Assembly (NCBI GenBank): GCA_020853455.1
Contig: JADYYV010000214.1
Span: forward strand, 1-13,005
Length of the DNA: 13,005 nt
Source of the DNA: Alphaproteobacteria bacterium
GTDB lineage: Bacteria; Pseudomonadota; Alphaproteobacteria; Micavibrionales; UBA2020
Reading direction: 5' to 3'
The notes under the pieces are model-generated. The model made no database searches. It had not been told where the DNA came from and saw only the letters and a list, made by a program, of their open reading frames with translations. Numbering within the stretch: position 1 is the first letter of the stretch; each line of letters starts with the position of its first letter. Shown piece by piece: positions 5,355 to 13,005 of this stretch. Position numbers and translations under genes: made by a program.

Positions 5355-6816
5355 CGCGGACGGGGTGACGGTCAGCAACCGCGCCCGCGCCGCAGAACTG
5401 GACATCACGGGGCTTACCGCCGACAGCCGCGAAGTGCGCGCAGGTTACCTGTTCGCCGCGTTTCCCGGCAACAAGGTCGATGGCCGCGATTTCATACAGG
5501 ACGCCATCGCGCGCGGCGCAACCGCCATTCTTGCGCCCGAAGGGCTTTCCGCCGTGGGCATCCCCGCCGTGGTGGTCACAGATACCAACCCGCGCCAGCG
5601 TTTCGCGCATATGGCTGCGTCCTATTTCGGGCGGCAGGTGGAAAACGTGGTTGCCGTGACCGGCACCAACGGCAAAAGCTCGACCGTCAATTTCTGCCGC
5701 CAGATCTGGCAGTCGATGGACCATGCGGCCGCGTCGCTCGGCACGATCGGGATTATAGCGCCCGGCATCAACCGCGCCGGATCGCTCACCACCCCCGACC
5801 CCGTGACGCTGCATTCGGAAATCGCGGAGCTGGAAGCGGCGGGCGTCACGCACTTGGCGATCGAAGCATCCAGCCAGGGCATGGACCAGTACCGGCTTGA
5901 CGGATTAAAGATTTCCGCCGCCGGTTTCACGAACCTGACGCGCGACCATCTGGATTACCACGGCACGATGGAAAAATATTTCGATTCCAAGGCGCGCCTG
6001 TTCAGCGAGATGATGGCGGGCGACGGCATCGCCGTCATCAATGCCGACAGCGATTATGTCGGCAAGGTGCGCGCGGTCTGTGACAAGCGCGGGCTTCGCG
6101 TCATCGATTTCGGCCATGCGGCGACGGATATTAAACTGGTGCGCCGCAAGCCGCTGCCGGGCGGGCAGTTCATGGAATTGCAGCTGTTCGGCGAACGGTA
6201 TGAACTGGAGCTGCCGCTGGTCGGCGATTTTCAGGCCGCGAACGCGCTGTGCGCGCTGGGGCTTGTGATTGCGGAAGACCCCGACGACCGCGGCATGCAG
6301 ATGCGCGCGGTTTACGCGCTGGAAAAACTGCAAAGCGTGCGCGGGCGGCTGGAATATGCGGCGAAGCACCCGAACGGCGCCGCGATCTATGTCGATTACG
6401 CCCATTCGCCGGACGGGCTGGAAACCATGCTGAACGCGCTGCGCCCCCATACGCAGAATAAATTGCATGTGGTGTTCGGCTGCGGCGGCGACCGCGATAA
6501 AGGTAAAAGACCCATGATGGGCGAGATCGCCATGCGTCTGGCCGACCGCGTGATCGTGACGGACGACAACCCGCGCACCGAAGACGCGAACGCCGTGCGC
6601 GCCGACATCATGAAGGGCTGCCCCGATAAATTGAAAGTGACCGAAATGGCCGGCCGCCGCGACGCGATCCGCGCCGCCGTTGCCAAACTGAGCCCCGGCG
6701 ATGTGCTGGTGATTGCGGGCAAGGGACATGAACAGGGGCAGATCGTGGGCAAGGAAATTTTGCCGTTCGACGATGTGACCGAAGCGAAGAATGCCGTATT
6801 GGAAGTGACGAAATGA
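5329..6816 (+). CDS. murE: UDP-MurNAc-L-Ala-D-Glu:meso-diaminopimelate ligase MurE
   Basis: MurE adds the third residue of the peptidoglycan stem peptide in the cytoplasm, using ATP. The 495 aa product shows the Mur ligase N-terminal domain (GLTADSREVRAGYLFAA, 28-44), the ATP-binding P-loop TGTNGKSS (111-118), TTPDP (154-158), the lysine expected to be carbamylated (K221 in DSKARLF), and YVDYAHSPDGLE (354-365). DNPR (413-416) is the signature of meso-diaminopimelate rather than lysine addition, which fits a Gram-negative wall. The start is GTG at 5329, with AGGGAG (5317-5322) well spaced upstream. It lies inside the end of ftsI (26-base overlap), suggesting coupled translation. The stop overlaps the murF start as ATGA. 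Confidence 0.97.
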   Translation: MRLLELIGDADGVTVSNRARAAELDITGLTADSREVRAGYLFAAFPGNKVDGRDFIQDAIARGATAILAPEGLSAVGIPAVVVTDTNPRQRFAHMAASYFGRQVENVVAVTGTNGKSSTVNFCRQIWQSMDHAAASLGTIGIIAPGINRAGSLTTPDPVTLHSEIAELEAAGVTHLAIEASSQGMDQYRLDGLKISAAGFTNLTRDHLDYHGTMEKYFDSKARLFSEMMAGDGIAVINADSDYVGKVRAVCDKRGLRVIDFGHAATDIKLVRRKPLPGGQFMELQLFGERYELELPLVGDFQAANALCALGLVIAEDPDDRGMQMRAVYALEKLQSVRGRLEYAAKHPNGAAIYVDYAHSPDGLETMLNALRPHTQNKLHVVFGCGGDRDKGKRPMMGEIAMRLADRVIVTDDNPRTEDANAVRADIMKGCPDKLKVTEMAGRRDAIRAAVAKLSPGDVLVIAGKGHEQGQIVGKEILPFDDVTEAKNAVLEVTK

Positions 6817-8252
6817 CAGATAAACCGGTTTTGTGGACATCGGCGGACGCCGAAGCGGCAACGAAGGGCAAGGCAACATCCGCCTTCGAGGCGACGGGCG
6901 TTTCCATCGACACCCGCACGCTGAAAAAGGGCGAACTGTTCCTGGCGCTGAAGGGCGACGCGCTGGACGGCCACAATTACGTCGAGGCCGCGTTCAGGGC
7001 CGGCGCTTGCGCCGCTGTCGTCGAAGAATCATTCCAGCCGAAAGACGCGTCATGGCCGCTGCTGCGCGTGGCCGACACCACCAAGGCGCTTGAGAATCTC
7101 GGCATTGCCGCGCGCGCAAGGTCCAAGGCCGTGATCGTCGGCGTGACGGGATCGGCCGGCAAGACCGGCACGAAAGAAATTTTGTATGTGCTGTTCAGCG
7201 CGCTGGGCGAAACCCATGCGAGCAAGAAAAGTTTTAACAACCATTGGGGCGTGCCGCTGTCGCTGGCCAACCTGCCGCTGACCGCGCAATATGCGGTTTT
7301 CGAGATGGGCATGAACCATGCGGGCGAAATGACGATATTGTCGTCATGGGTGAAGCCGCAATTCACGCTGATCACGACGATCGAACCCGCGCATATCGAG
7401 CATTTCAAGACGGTCGAGGCGATTGCCGACGCAAAGGCCGAGATTTTTACGGGCATGACCGATGACGGCGTGGCCGTGCTGCCCGCCGATAACGCGCATT
7501 TCAAGCGCCTGAAGACCGCCGCCGAAAAACAGGGGCTGCGCAAAATTTACGGTTTTGGCGAGGAGGACGAAGACGCGCAGACGCGCCTTGTGGACTGCGC
7601 GCTGCACGCCGACAGCAGCCGCGTGACCGCCGATATTCTGGGCGAGCGCGTGACATATAAACTGGGCATCCCCGGCAAGCATATCGTGATGAACAGCCTG
7701 GGCGCGATGACGATCATCAAGGCGGCGGGCGGCAATTTGCAAAAGGCCGCCGAAGCGCTGAAAAACGCCGAAGCGACCGAAGGGCGCGGCAACCGTATTT
7801 CGCTGAACATCGCGGAGGGCCAGCCGCCGCTGACCATCATCGACGAAAGCTATAACGCCAACCCTGCATCGATGGCGGCGGCGTTCCGCGTGTTTGAAAT
7901 GGCGTCGCCCGCCGAAGGCGGCCGCCGCATCGCGGTGCTGGGCGATATGCTGGAACTGGGCAAGGACGGCCCGCGCCTGCATGCCGATCTTGCGAATCCG
8001 TTGTTGCGCGCAAAAGTGGACTTGCTGTATTGCTGCGGCCCGCAGATGGACGCGCTGTATCAGGCGCTGCCCGAGCCGTGGCGCGGCGGACATGCGAATG
8101 ACAGCCGCGCGCTGGCGGCGCTGGTCGTCGCCGCCGTGAAGCCGGGCGACGTGCTGCTGGTCAAGGGATCGGCGGGCAGCAAGATGGGATATATCGTGCA
8201 CGAATTGCAAGTCGCGCGCGACAAGACGAAGGAACAACGCAATGCTGTATAA
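6813..8252 (+). CDS. murF: UDP-MurNAc-tripeptide:D-Ala-D-Ala ligase MurF
   Basis: MurF completes the cytoplasmic UDP-MurNAc-pentapeptide by attaching D-Ala-D-Ala, with ATP hydrolysis. The 479 aa product carries the N-terminal recognition domain (SIDTRTLKKGELFLALKG, 31-48), the P-loop VTGSAGKTGTKE (111-122), the MurF-typical FNNHWGVPL (141-149), FEMGMNHAGE (163-172), and ESYNANPASM (345-354) in the central/C-terminal region. AVLGDMLELG (374-383) is also typical. It begins in an ATGA overlap with murE and ends with an 11-base overlap with mraY, so it is surely part of the same transcript. No truncation or missing key residue is visible. Confidence 0.97.
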   Translation: MTDKPVLWTSADAEAATKGKATSAFEATGVSIDTRTLKKGELFLALKGDALDGHNYVEAAFRAGACAAVVEESFQPKDASWPLLRVADTTKALENLGIAARARSKAVIVGVTGSAGKTGTKEILYVLFSALGETHASKKSFNNHWGVPLSLANLPLTAQYAVFEMGMNHAGEMTILSSWVKPQFTLITTIEPAHIEHFKTVEAIADAKAEIFTGMTDDGVAVLPADNAHFKRLKTAAEKQGLRKIYGFGEEDEDAQTRLVDCALHADSSRVTADILGERVTYKLGIPGKHIVMNSLGAMTIIKAAGGNLQKAAEALKNAEATEGRGNRISLNIAEGQPPLTIIDESYNANPASMAAAFRVFEMASPAEGGRRIAVLGDMLELGKDGPRLHADLANPLLRAKVDLLYCCGPQMDALYQALPEPWRGGHANDSRALAALVVAAVKPGDVLLVKGSAGSKMGYIVHELQVARDKTKEQRNAV

Positions 8253-9324
8253 CCTGCTGTATCCGCTGGCGGCGGAATACCAGATTTTCAACCTGTTCAA
8301 ATACATCACGTTCCGCGCGGGCGGCGCGATGATGACGGCACTGCTGCTGTGCCTGCTGATCGGGCCTTCCTTTATCCGCTGGCTGAAATCGAAAAAGGCG
8401 GAACAGCCGATCCGCTCCGACGGACCAGAGACACACCAGAAGAAAAAAGGCACGCCGACCATGGGCGGCCTCATGATTATCTTTTCCGTCACGCTATCGA
8501 CGCTGCTCTGGGTCGATATCAAGAACCCCTATATGTGGGTGGTGCTGTGGGTATTCATCGGCTTTGGCGTGATCGGATTCTTTGACGATTACGCGAAACT
8601 GACGAAAAAAGGCAGCAAGGGCGTGCCGGGCAAGCTGCGTTTGCTGCTGGAGGGGGCGATTGCGCTGGTCGCGGTGCTGGCGGTGATGAACCTGACGACG
8701 GGCGATCTGGGCAGCAGCCTTGCTTTTCCGTTCCTGAAAAGCACGCTGCTGAACCTTGGCTGGTTCTTTATTCCCTTTGGCCTGTTCGTGATTGTGGGCG
8801 GCGCGAATGCGGTGAACCTGACCGACGGCCTCGACGGCCTTGCGATTGGGCCGATCATGATTACGGCGGCAAGCTTCGGGATTATTTCCTACCTTGTCGG
8901 CAACGCGGTATTCGCCGAATACCTGCAAATCCATTACGTGCGCGATTCAGGCGAGTTAGCAGTGTTCTGCGGCGCGCTGCTGGGCGCGGGGCTTGGATTT
9001 TTGTGGTACAACGCGCCGCCCGCGATGGTGTTTATGGGCGATACCGGATCTCTTGCGATGGGCGGGGCGCTGGGCGCGATGGCGGTCGTGACGAAACATG
9101 AAATCGTGCTGGGCATCATCGGCGGGCTGTTCGTGATTGAAACGCTGTCGGTCATCATCCAGGTCGTGTCGTTCAAGACGCGCGGCAAGCGCGTGTTTAA
9201 AATGGCGCCCATCCACCACCATTTCGAAAAGCAGGGCTGGCCGGAAACGCAGGTCGTTATCCGTTTCTGGATCATCTCGATCATCTTTGCGATGATCGGC
9301 CTTGCGACGCTGAAGCTGAGGTAA
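8242..9324 (+). CDS. mraY: Phospho-MurNAc-pentapeptide translocase MraY
   Basis: MraY is the polytopic inner-membrane enzyme that transfers phospho-MurNAc-pentapeptide to undecaprenyl phosphate, making lipid I. The 360 aa length is standard, with about ten hydrophobic helices. Key motifs are PTMGGL (72-77), the aspartate pair in FFDDYAK (D115, D116), NAVNLTDGLDGLA (189-201, D195), FMGDTGS (264-270, D267) and the cytoplasmic histidine cluster MAPIHHHFEKQGWPE (321-335). All catalytic residues are present. The ATG has an AAGGA ribosome binding site (8229-8233) and lies inside the end of murF. The stop is followed by murD after a single base. Confidence 0.97.
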   Translation: MLYNLLYPLAAEYQIFNLFKYITFRAGGAMMTALLLCLLIGPSFIRWLKSKKAEQPIRSDGPETHQKKKGTPTMGGLMIIFSVTLSTLLWVDIKNPYMWVVLWVFIGFGVIGFFDDYAKLTKKGSKGVPGKLRLLLEGAIALVAVLAVMNLTTGDLGSSLAFPFLKSTLLNLGWFFIPFGLFVIVGGANAVNLTDGLDGLAIGPIMITAASFGIISYLVGNAVFAEYLQIHYVRDSGELAVFCGALLGAGLGFLWYNAPPAMVFMGDTGSLAMGGALGAMAVVTKHEIVLGIIGGLFVIETLSVIIQVVSFKTRGKRVFKMAPIHHHFEKQGWPETQVVIRFWIISIIFAMIGLATLKLR

Positions 9325-9325
9325 C

Positions 9326-10741
9326 ATGATCGACCTTGGCCCCCTCAAAGAAAAACTGAACGGCAAGCCGATCCTGATCGTCGGCCTTGGCAAATCGGGC
9401 ATGCCGGTATTCGAGGCCTGCCGCGCCGCCGGTATCGACACCATTTTGTGGGACGACACGCCCGCGCAGCGCGACGCGGCGGCCGCCAGGGGCGCGGCGG
9501 TGAAAGACCCCGCTGATATCGATTTCAACGCCATCGCGCTTGTCTGCCTGTCGCCCGGTATTCCGCTGACGCATCCGACCCCCCATCCGATCGTCGATAA
9601 AGCCAAGGCGGCGGGCGTGGAGGTGACGGGCGATATCGAGCTGTTCCACCGCGCGAAGCCCAAGGCAAAGACTATCGGCATCACCGGCACCAACGGCAAA
9701 TCGACGACGACCGCGCTGATCGGCCATATTTTAAAAGAAGCCGGTTTGCCAAGCGCGGTCGGCGGCAATATCGGCGAAGCGGTGCTGACGCTGCCCGACC
9801 TGCCGGATGACGGCATTTACGTGCTGGAAATGTCGTCTTACCAAACCGACCTTGCCACCACTTTCGCACCCAACATTTCGCTGCTGGTCAATACCAGCCC
9901 CGACCACCTTGACCGGCATGGCGACATGGCGGGTTATATCGCCGCGAAGGAACGCATGTTCCGCGGCCCCGGCATCGCCATCATCAGCATGGACGACGAC
10001 GGCTGCACCGGCGTGTACGAGCGTTTGAAGGCAAAGGCGCAGCGGCGCGTGATCGCGGTATCCGTCGTGCGCCCCCTCACCCACGGCGTGTTTGCATCCA
10101 AGGAAGGCGTGCTGTTCGACGGGAAAAACAAGATTCTCGACCTCAATACCTGCAAGGCTTTGCAGGGGCAGCATAACTGGCAAAACGCGGCGATGGCCTA
10201 TGCCGCCTGCCGTGAATCGGGGGTCGCGCCCGATTTGATCGTGAAGGGCATGCAGAGTTTCCCGGGATTGGCGCACCGCCAGAATATCGTGCGATTTATC
10301 GGCCCCGTCGCCTATATCAACGACAGCAAGGCGACCAACGATCAGGCGGCAGCGATGGCGCTGCGCACCTTCAATCCCATCTACTGGATTGCGGGCGGCA
10401 AGCCCAAAGAAGGCGGCTATGCGGATTGCAGCAAGTATTTATCAAACGTGCGCCACGCGTTCCTGATCGGGCAGGCCGAAAGTGAAATGGCCGACTGGCT
10501 GCAGGGCAGCGGCACGGCGTTCACACGCTGCGGCACGATGGACAAGGCGGTCGCGGCCGCGCACCAGCTTGCGCAGGAAGAAACCAAGGACAAGGCCGTG
10601 GTGCTGCTGTCCCCCGCCTGCGCCAGCATGGACCAATTCAGGAATTTCGAGCATCGCGAAGAGGTTTTCACCGAGCTGGTGAAGGCGCTGAAGCCCCTGC
10701 CCGTCGAGCCCAAAAAATCCGCAACCGGAGGAAAAGCATGA
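9326..10741 (+). CDS. murD: UDP-MurNAc-L-alanine:D-glutamate ligase MurD
   Basis: MurD attaches D-glutamate to UDP-MurNAc-L-Ala in the cytoplasm, using ATP. The 471 aa protein has the Rossmann-like N-terminus KPILIVGLGKSG (14-25), the CLSPGIP motif (74-80), the P-loop ITGTNGKSTTTA (119-130), EMSSYQ (168-173), NTSPDHLDRH (189-198), the probable carbamylated Lys in AAKERMF (K208), the C-terminal domain motif NDSKATN (332-338), and LSPACASMDQF (428-438). It starts one base after the mraY stop with GAGG just upstream, and its TGA overlaps the ftsW ATG. The C-terminal tail (about 455-471) is Lys/Pro-rich and probably unstructured. Confidence 0.97.
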   Translation: MIDLGPLKEKLNGKPILIVGLGKSGMPVFEACRAAGIDTILWDDTPAQRDAAAARGAAVKDPADIDFNAIALVCLSPGIPLTHPTPHPIVDKAKAAGVEVTGDIELFHRAKPKAKTIGITGTNGKSTTTALIGHILKEAGLPSAVGGNIGEAVLTLPDLPDDGIYVLEMSSYQTDLATTFAPNISLLVNTSPDHLDRHGDMAGYIAAKERMFRGPGIAIISMDDDGCTGVYERLKAKAQRRVIAVSVVRPLTHGVFASKEGVLFDGKNKILDLNTCKALQGQHNWQNAAMAYAACRESGVAPDLIVKGMQSFPGLAHRQNIVRFIGPVAYINDSKATNDQAAAMALRTFNPIYWIAGGKPKEGGYADCSKYLSNVRHAFLIGQAESEMADWLQGSGTAFTRCGTMDKAVAAAHQLAQEETKDKAVVLLSPACASMDQFRNFEHREEVFTELVKALKPLPVEPKKSATGGKA

Positions 10742-11919
10742 TGCAGTCCCGCACCGCCGACAGCAGTTACCAGCGCACCGATAAATCGATCGTCGGGCGG
10801 TGGTGGTGGTCGGTTGATCGCTGGACGCTCGGCGCGCTGCTGCTGCTGGTCACCATCGGCATCGTGCTGGTATCGGCGGCGTCGCCTGCGGTGGCGGAGC
10901 GCATCCACCTGCAGCCGTTTTATTTCGTTTACCGTCATATCGCGTTTTTAATTCCGGCGCTGGCCATCATGTTCGGCGTGTCGCTTTTGGGCCGCAAAAT
11001 GCTGTGGCGCACGGCGCTGGTCGTGCTGGGGGCGTCGATGTTCTTGATGCTGCTGACGCTGTTCGTCGGCGTCGAGATCAAGGGCGCAACGCGCTGGATC
11101 CACATGCTTGGCTTTTCGCTGCAGCCGTCGGAATTCGCCAAGCCCGCCTTCGCGGTCGTCTGCGCATGGCTGATGGCGCGCCACCACACGCAGCCGGGAT
11201 TCCCGGGACAGGCGCTGGGCACGGGCGTTTATGCGATGGTGCTGGGGCTGCTGCTGCTGCAGCCCGATCTTGGCATGTCGCTGGTGTTATCGTCCATCTG
11301 GGCGGTGCAGATTTTTCTGGCGGGGCTGCCGATGCTGCTGGTGGTCGGCCTGGCCGCGCTGGGCGCGGTCGGCATTTTCGGGGCGTATATGTTCTTCCCG
11401 CATGTGGCGAGCCGCATCGACCGCTTCCTTGATCCGTCCAGCGGCGACAATTATCAGGTGCAGAAATCGCTGGATGCGTTTTCGAATGGCGGGTTGTTCG
11501 GCACCGGCCCCGCGCATGGACAGGTGAAACTGAACCTGCCCGACGCCCATGCGGATTTCATCTTTGCGGTCTGCGGCGAAGAAATGGGGCTGATCGCCGC
11601 CATCATGCTGGTCTGCATTTTCGGGTTTATCCTGCTGCGATCCGTCATTCGCGTGATGAACAGCGAGGATTTGTTTATCGTCCTCGCCTCGGGCGGACTT
11701 CTGACGCAATTCGCGCTGCAAAGCCTGATCCATATGGGATCGTCGCTGCAACTGCTGCCGGCGAAGGGCATGACCCTGCCCTTTATCAGCTATGGCGGTT
11801 CTTCGCTTCTGTCGCTGGGACTTGCGATGGGGATGCTTTTGTCGCTGACGCGAAAACGTACGCAGGGATCACCCAGCGGCAATTGGCGCGGCTGGACGCT
11901 GGGGGAAAGCCATGCCTAG
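10738..11919 (+). CDS. ftsW: Septal peptidoglycan glycosyltransferase FtsW
   Basis: FtsW is the SEDS-family polymerase that builds septal glycan strands from lipid II, working with FtsI. The 393 aa product is strongly hydrophobic, with about ten membrane helices after a polar N-terminal tail of about 28 residues. SEDS motifs are present: KGATRWI (115-121), LQPSEFAKPA (128-137), a long periplasmic loop with DNYQVQKSLDAFSNGG (237-252), LPDAHADFIFAVCGEEMG (267-284) with the probable catalytic D273, and KGMTLPFISYGGSS (343-356). GGAGG (10727-10731) lies seven bases before the ATG. Its position beside murG in a dcw cluster favours FtsW over RodA. Position 332, in LIHMGSS, carries His where many FtsW proteins have Asn. 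Confidence 0.96.
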   Translation: MMQSRTADSSYQRTDKSIVGRWWWSVDRWTLGALLLLVTIGIVLVSAASPAVAERIHLQPFYFVYRHIAFLIPALAIMFGVSLLGRKMLWRTALVVLGASMFLMLLTLFVGVEIKGATRWIHMLGFSLQPSEFAKPAFAVVCAWLMARHHTQPGFPGQALGTGVYAMVLGLLLLQPDLGMSLVLSSIWAVQIFLAGLPMLLVVGLAALGAVGIFGAYMFFPHVASRIDRFLDPSSGDNYQVQKSLDAFSNGGLFGTGPAHGQVKLNLPDAHADFIFAVCGEEMGLIAAIMLVCIFGFILLRSVIRVMNSEDLFIVLASGGLLTQFALQSLIHMGSSLQLLPAKGMTLPFISYGGSSLLSLGLAMGMLLSLTRKRTQGSPSGNWRGWTLGESHA

Positions 11920-13003
11920 CGCCAAGACCATCGTTCTGGCGGCAGGCGGTACCGGCGGGCATTTGTTTCCGGCGGAGGCGCTGGCGCTTGAGCTTGTCGG
12001 GCGCGGGCATAAGGTCGTGATTTTGACCGACAAGCGCGGCCATGCCTTCAAAAGCCTTGGCACGACCGTCAATATCCATACCGTGAAGGCCGCGACGCTG
12101 AAGCCCGGCATCGTATCGAAACTGCTGGCGGTTGCCGATATGGGCATCGGCATCCTGCAATCTTTCCAGCTGCTGAAGAAATACAAGCCCGATGTGATCG
12201 TGGGTTTTGGCGGTTATCCGTCTTTCCCCGGCGTTTTCGCGGGGCAGCTTTTGAAAATCCCCACCATACTGCATGAACAGAACGCCGTGCTGGGCAAGGC
12301 GAATGTATGGCTGGCCGACCGCGCAGTGCAGATCGCCACATCCCTGCCCGATACCAAGGGCGTGAAGCCCGCGAACCAGAATAAAATCAAAGTCACCGGC
12401 AATCCCGTGCGCGCATCGATCGTCGCGGTGCGCGACAGCGCGTATGAAAAACCTGCGGCGGACCTGAAAATTTTCATCACGGGCGGCAGTCAGGCCGCGA
12501 AAGTTTTTGCCGATGTCATTCCCGACGCGGTGCAGAAACTGCCCCATGAATTGCAAAAGCGCCTGTTCGTCGTGCATCAGGTGCGCGAGGACGGGGTGGC
12601 GGAGACCGAACGCAAATACCGCATGGCGGGCATCCGTTCGGAAATAAAATCCTTTTTCGCCGATATGCCGGAGCGGCTGAAAACCTGCCACCTGTTTATC
12701 GGCCGCGCCGGCGCATCGACGGTGGCCGAGATCGCGGCGGTCGGCCGCCCCGCTATTTTCGTGCCCTATCCCGGTCATGTCGACATGCAGCAGAAATTCA
12801 ACGCGGAAGTGATTTCGAACAAGGGCGGCGCCTGGGTCATGTTGCAGGATAACTTTACGGCGGAAAGTTTGGCCGCCCGGCTGCAGGAGTTTATGCAAAA
12901 TCCGCAAACCCTTGAAATTGCAGCGGCAGCCGCCAAATCCTGCGGGCAGCCCGATGCCGCCCGCAATCTGGCCGATCTTGTGGAAAATCAAATTAACGGC
13001 TAA
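11912..13003 (+). CDS. murG: Lipid II synthase MurG (GlcNAc transferase)
   Basis: MurG transfers GlcNAc from UDP-GlcNAc to lipid I on the cytoplasmic membrane face, giving lipid II. It is a GT-B fold enzyme of typical length (363 aa). The N-terminal domain has AAGGTGGHLFPAEAL (10-24), with the conserved H17, then VGFGGYPSFP (97-106) and HEQNAVLGKAN (121-131). The C-terminal donor-binding domain has VTGNPVR (161-167), GGSQAA (191-196, usually GGSQGA), GRAGASTVAEI (264-274), and PYPGHVDMQQKFNAE (285-299), where many homologues have DDHQ in the middle; the final Gln and the NA pair are retained. It overlaps ftsW by 8 bases and has a G-rich ribosome binding site (about 11901-11906). The gene is complete, and the window ends two bases later. 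Confidence 0.96.
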   Translation: MPSAKTIVLAAGGTGGHLFPAEALALELVGRGHKVVILTDKRGHAFKSLGTTVNIHTVKAATLKPGIVSKLLAVADMGIGILQSFQLLKKYKPDVIVGFGGYPSFPGVFAGQLLKIPTILHEQNAVLGKANVWLADRAVQIATSLPDTKGVKPANQNKIKVTGNPVRASIVAVRDSAYEKPAADLKIFITGGSQAAKVFADVIPDAVQKLPHELQKRLFVVHQVREDGVAETERKYRMAGIRSEIKSFFADMPERLKTCHLFIGRAGASTVAEIAAVGRPAIFVPYPGHVDMQQKFNAEVISNKGGAWVMLQDNFTAESLAARLQEFMQNPQTLEIAAAAAKSCGQPDAARNLADLVENQING

Positions 13004-13005
13004 AA

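Noticed and set aside
7344..8522. 392-codon antisense frame over murF and mraY
   Set aside because: It is antisense to two clear enzymes, is His/Arg/Gln-rich and shows no domain.
11786..12991. 401-codon antisense frame over murG
   Set aside because: It mirrors the MurG reading frame and has no supporting start signals or motifs.
1..13005. Mobile elements, CRISPR arrays, tRNA genes or prophage
   Set aside because: No transposase, integrase, terminal repeats, regularly spaced repeat-spacer units or tRNA-like sequences are visible; the four-gene array shows no insertion-site duplication.

Overview
The window looks like the chromosome of an alphaproteobacterium. The RNase P RNA at the left edge, the meso-diaminopimelate type of MurE and the FtsL and RsmH sequences all fit. 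The DNA is GC-rich (roughly 60% by eye), and every gene I accept is on the + strand. I cannot name the genus; a Micavibrio- or Rhodospirillales-like lineage is only a guess.

Layout. (1) Bases 1 to about 225 are the 3' part of the RNase P RNA gene (rnpB), followed by a T-run. (2) Bases 352-1784 hold four small tandem genes (105-120 codons) that encode paralogous proteins of a family I do not recognise. All four share an IFNFKARQVT-like block and a downstream MHxKLxxLGGxPP block. (3) Bases 1785-1991 are a non-coding gap with an inverted repeat, short direct repeats and a good sigma70-type promoter. (4) Bases 1992-13003 are the division and cell wall (dcw) cluster in canonical order: rsmH, ftsL, ftsI, murE, murF, mraY, murD, ftsW, murG. 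Neighbouring genes overlap or are separated by at most 2 bases. The window ends two bases after the murG stop; murC, murB, ddl and ftsQAZ would be expected next.

How the genes work together. MurD, MurE and MurF build the UDP-MurNAc-pentapeptide in the cytoplasm. MraY moves it onto undecaprenyl phosphate (lipid I), and MurG adds GlcNAc (lipid II). FtsW polymerises glycan at the septum, FtsI crosslinks it, and FtsL belongs to the FtsQLB complex that activates FtsWI. RsmH methylates C1402 of 16S rRNA and is a standard dcw passenger.

The dcw genes are ordinary. The unusual part is the four-gene paralog array between rnpB and rsmH, where mraZ, the usual first gene of the cluster and its regulator, would be expected. 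No mraZ is visible in the window. The array is the best candidate for something undescribed, but nothing in the sequence reveals its function.
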